From the NCBI GenBank assembly GCA_003162555.1, contig PMNQ01000062.1, positions 1-15,618 of the forward strand: a DNA stretch of 15,618 nucleotides, given 5' to 3'. Source of the DNA: Gammaproteobacteria bacterium. Lineage in GTDB: Bacteria > Pseudomonadota > Gammaproteobacteria > Steroidobacterales > Steroidobacteraceae. The first letter of the stretch is position 1, and each line of letters begins with the position of its first letter. Below the pieces are notes generated by a model. That model made no database searches, was not told the origin of the DNA, and worked only from the letters and a program-made list of their open reading frames with translations. A program made the position numbers and the translations under genes. This document shows, in pieces, positions 14,133 to 15,618 of this stretch.

Positions 14133-14825
14133 TTATGGACTCGGTGCGCTGGCGCCACGGGTCGCGTGACGCTGCAGAATCGTCGAGAACTCTTCCATGA
14201 AGGCGTCGTAGCGCATTTCCAGGCGGCTGACCTGATCGGCATAACGGTTGTAGGCGATGACCGCCGGGATCGCCGCGAACAGGCCAAACGCGGTCGCCAC
14301 CAGCGCCTCGGCGATGCCCGGTGCAACCGAGGCCAGCGTCGCCTGCTGCACGTTACTCAGCGAAGTGAAGGCACTCATGATGCCCCAGACGGTGCCGAAC
14401 AGTCCGACGTACGGACTGGTCGATCCCACGGTCGCGAGCGTCGCCAGATTGTGCTCAAGCCGCTCGATTTCCTTGAGCTGCGCCACGCGCATCGCACGCC
14501 GTGCCCCCTCGAGCAGCAGATCGGCGGCCGCGCCATCCTGTTGACGGAGCCGTGCGAACTCGCGAAAACCAAATTCGAAAATGCTTTCCATGCCGGTGGC
14601 GCCGCCGCGCGACTCTATCGAGCGGTAAAGCGCCGTCAGGTCACCGCCCGACCAGAAGCTGTTCTCGAAGCGCTCGGCATCGGCGCGCGACTGTCGCACC
14701 ATCATGCGTTTGCCGAAGATGATGGCCCAGGACATCAGCGAGGCCGCCAACAGCAGCGCCATCACCATTTGCACCACGGGACTCGCCTGCAGGACGAGTC
14801 TCAGGATTGACAGGTCGCCACCCAT
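14133..14825 (-). CDS. tolQ: Tol-Pal motor protein TolQ
   Basis: MotA/TolQ/ExbB family proton-channel subunit that energises TolA. With the chosen start it has 230 residues, the same as E. coli TolQ. Three membrane segments lie at about 16-38, 128-155 and 168-192. T145 (GLFGTVWGIM) and T178 (ALVATAFGL) line the proton path and keep E. coli numbering. The ATG at 14825 has GGAGGA eight bases upstream and gives the family N-terminus; an in-frame start at 14891 would add 22 unlikely residues. It overlaps ybgC by one base (TAATG). Confidence 0.97.
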   Translation of the reverse strand: MGGDLSILRLVLQASPVVQMVMALLLAASLMSWAIIFGKRMMVRQSRADAERFENSFWSGGDLTALYRSIESRGGATGMESIFEFGFREFARLRQQDGAAADLLLEGARRAMRVAQLKEIERLEHNLATLATVGSTSPYVGLFGTVWGIMSAFTSLSNVQQATLASVAPGIAEALVATAFGLFAAIPAVIAYNRYADQVSRLEMRYDAFMEEFSTILQRHATRGASAPSP

Positions 14826-15229
14826 TACTGCAGTCCTCCGAAAATATCCGGCGGCAACCGGCGCGGGCGAAAGTCGTCGGCGCCAACGCACACGACCCGC
14901 ACGCTGGCCTCGGCCAGCAATTCACCGTCGTCGCGTTCGCGGCGTACCTGCTGGTTGAATATCACGCTGGCGCCGCCTTCGGTCTGCGGCTGACAGGTGA
15001 TCACGAGCAGATCGTCGAGCCGCGCGGGACTCCGGTAGCGGATATTGACCTCAGCGACCGCAAACAGCACGCCCAGCGTGCGTGCCAGTTCATTCTGGTG
15101 ATGACCGCGTGCGCGCAGCCATTCGGTGCGGGCACGCTCGAGAAACCGCAGATAATTCGCGTAATAGACGACGCCGCCCGCATCGGTGTCTTCCCAATAG
15201 ACCCGCGCCGAGACCTGAAACGCGCTCAC
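14825..15229 (-). CDS. ybgC: Tol-Pal-associated acyl-CoA thioesterase YbgC
   Basis: Hotdog-fold 4-hydroxybenzoyl-CoA-type thioesterase of 134 residues, the usual length. It hydrolyses acyl-CoA in the cytoplasm; its link to Tol-Pal is by genetic association and possibly phospholipid metabolism. The active-site motif is [19 protein letters not shown] (11-29), with catalytic D16. The residue after VVY, often His in homologues, is Tyr here, which also occurs in the family. ERARTEWLR (31-39) follows. The start is GTG, overlapping the ruvB stop as GTGA. Confidence 0.95.
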   Translation of the reverse strand: MSAFQVSARVYWEDTDAGGVVYYANYLRFLERARTEWLRARGHHQNELARTLGVLFAVAEVNIRYRSPARLDDLLVITCQPQTEGGASVIFNQQVRRERDDGELLAEASVRVVCVGADDFRPRRLPPDIFGGLQ

Positions 15230-15618
15230 GGGTTGTCACCGAACAGCGGCAGGTTGGCCGCGGCGCGTTCGGGCATTTTCAGCCCGAAGTGCTGCCAGGC
15301 GCTGCGCGTGGCGACGCGGCCGCGCGCAGTACGCGCGAGGAACCCCTGCTGGATCAGAAAGGGTTCGATGACGTCCTCGAGCGTGCCGCGCTCTTCGCCG
15401 ATGGCGGCGGCCATGCTTTCAATACCGACTGGTCCGCCGTCGAATTTTTCCATGATCAGCAGCAGCAGCTTGCGGTCGAGCGAATCAAAACCGAGTGGAT
15501 CGACTTCCAGCAGGTCGAGTGCCGCCACCGCCATCTGATCGTCCACCTCGCCGCTCCCGCGCACCTGCGCGAAATCCCGCACGCGGCGCAACAGCCGGTT
15601 GGCGATGCGCGGCGTGCC
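15226..15618 (-). CDS. ruvB: Holliday junction branch-migration ATPase RuvB, C-terminal part
   Basis: The last 130 residues of RuvB; the AAA+ ATPase domain lies beyond the right edge. The visible part starts [21 protein letters not shown], at the sensor-2 arginine region, and continues through the winged-helix DNA-binding domain with [19 protein letters not shown] and [18 protein letters not shown]. The reading frame is open to the window edge. Its stop overlaps the ybgC start by 4 nt, so ruvB and the Tol-Pal genes are probably co-transcribed at least in part. Confidence 0.96.
   Translation of the reverse strand, partial: GTPRIANRLLRRVRDFAQVRGSGEVDDQMAVAALDLLEVDPLGFDSLDRKLLLLIMEKFDGGPVGIESMAAAIGEERGTLEDVIEPFLIQQGFLARTARGRVATRSAWQHFGLKMPERAAANLPLFGDNP

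Overview
The window is GC-rich DNA from a gammaproteobacterium. The strongest evidence is the complete chromosomal gene order ruvB-ybgC-tolQ-tolR-tolA-tolB-pal-cpoB-queE-queC, which is the Pseudomonas/Xanthomonas-type Tol-Pal neighbourhood. The TonB-dependent receptor style and the TPR-sulfotransferase would fit an environmental lineage such as Steroidobacterales or Nevskiales, but that placement is an inference. Every gene and the tRNA lie on the minus strand, so transcription runs right to left.

Right part (15618 down to 8777): the 3' end of ruvB (Holliday-junction branch migration), then ybgC, the cell-envelope Tol-Pal machine (TolQ/TolR proton-driven motor, TolA transducer, TolB periplasmic propeller, Pal peptidoglycan-binding lipoprotein, CpoB coordinator), then queE and queC for the 7-deazaguanine (preQ0/queuosine) pathway. 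Most junctions overlap by 1 to 11 nt or are separated by a few to a few tens of nt, as in one operon or two tandem operons.

Middle part (8721 down to 1284): a cassette absent from the P. aeruginosa version of this locus as I remember it. A TPP-dependent decarboxylase (best match to AruI, 2-ketoarginine decarboxylase) and a PLP aminotransferase (best match to AruH, arginine:pyruvate transaminase) overlap by 4 nt. The aminotransferase overlaps by 4 nt a protein that fuses TPR repeats to a PAPS-dependent sulfotransferase domain. A TonB-dependent outer-membrane receptor follows, with its own candidate promoter and a clear intrinsic terminator. Uptake, transamination/decarboxylation and sulfation genes side by side suggest a small uptake-and-modification system for an arginine-like or guanidino compound; this is a hypothesis.

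Left part (1194 down to 1): a tRNA-Lys(UUU) gene with encoded CCA, a 176-nt repeat-rich spacer, and a P4-type tyrosine integrase running off the window edge. This is the standard arrangement at one end of a genomic island or prophage integrated at the 3' end of a tRNA gene. The body of that element lies outside the window to the left.
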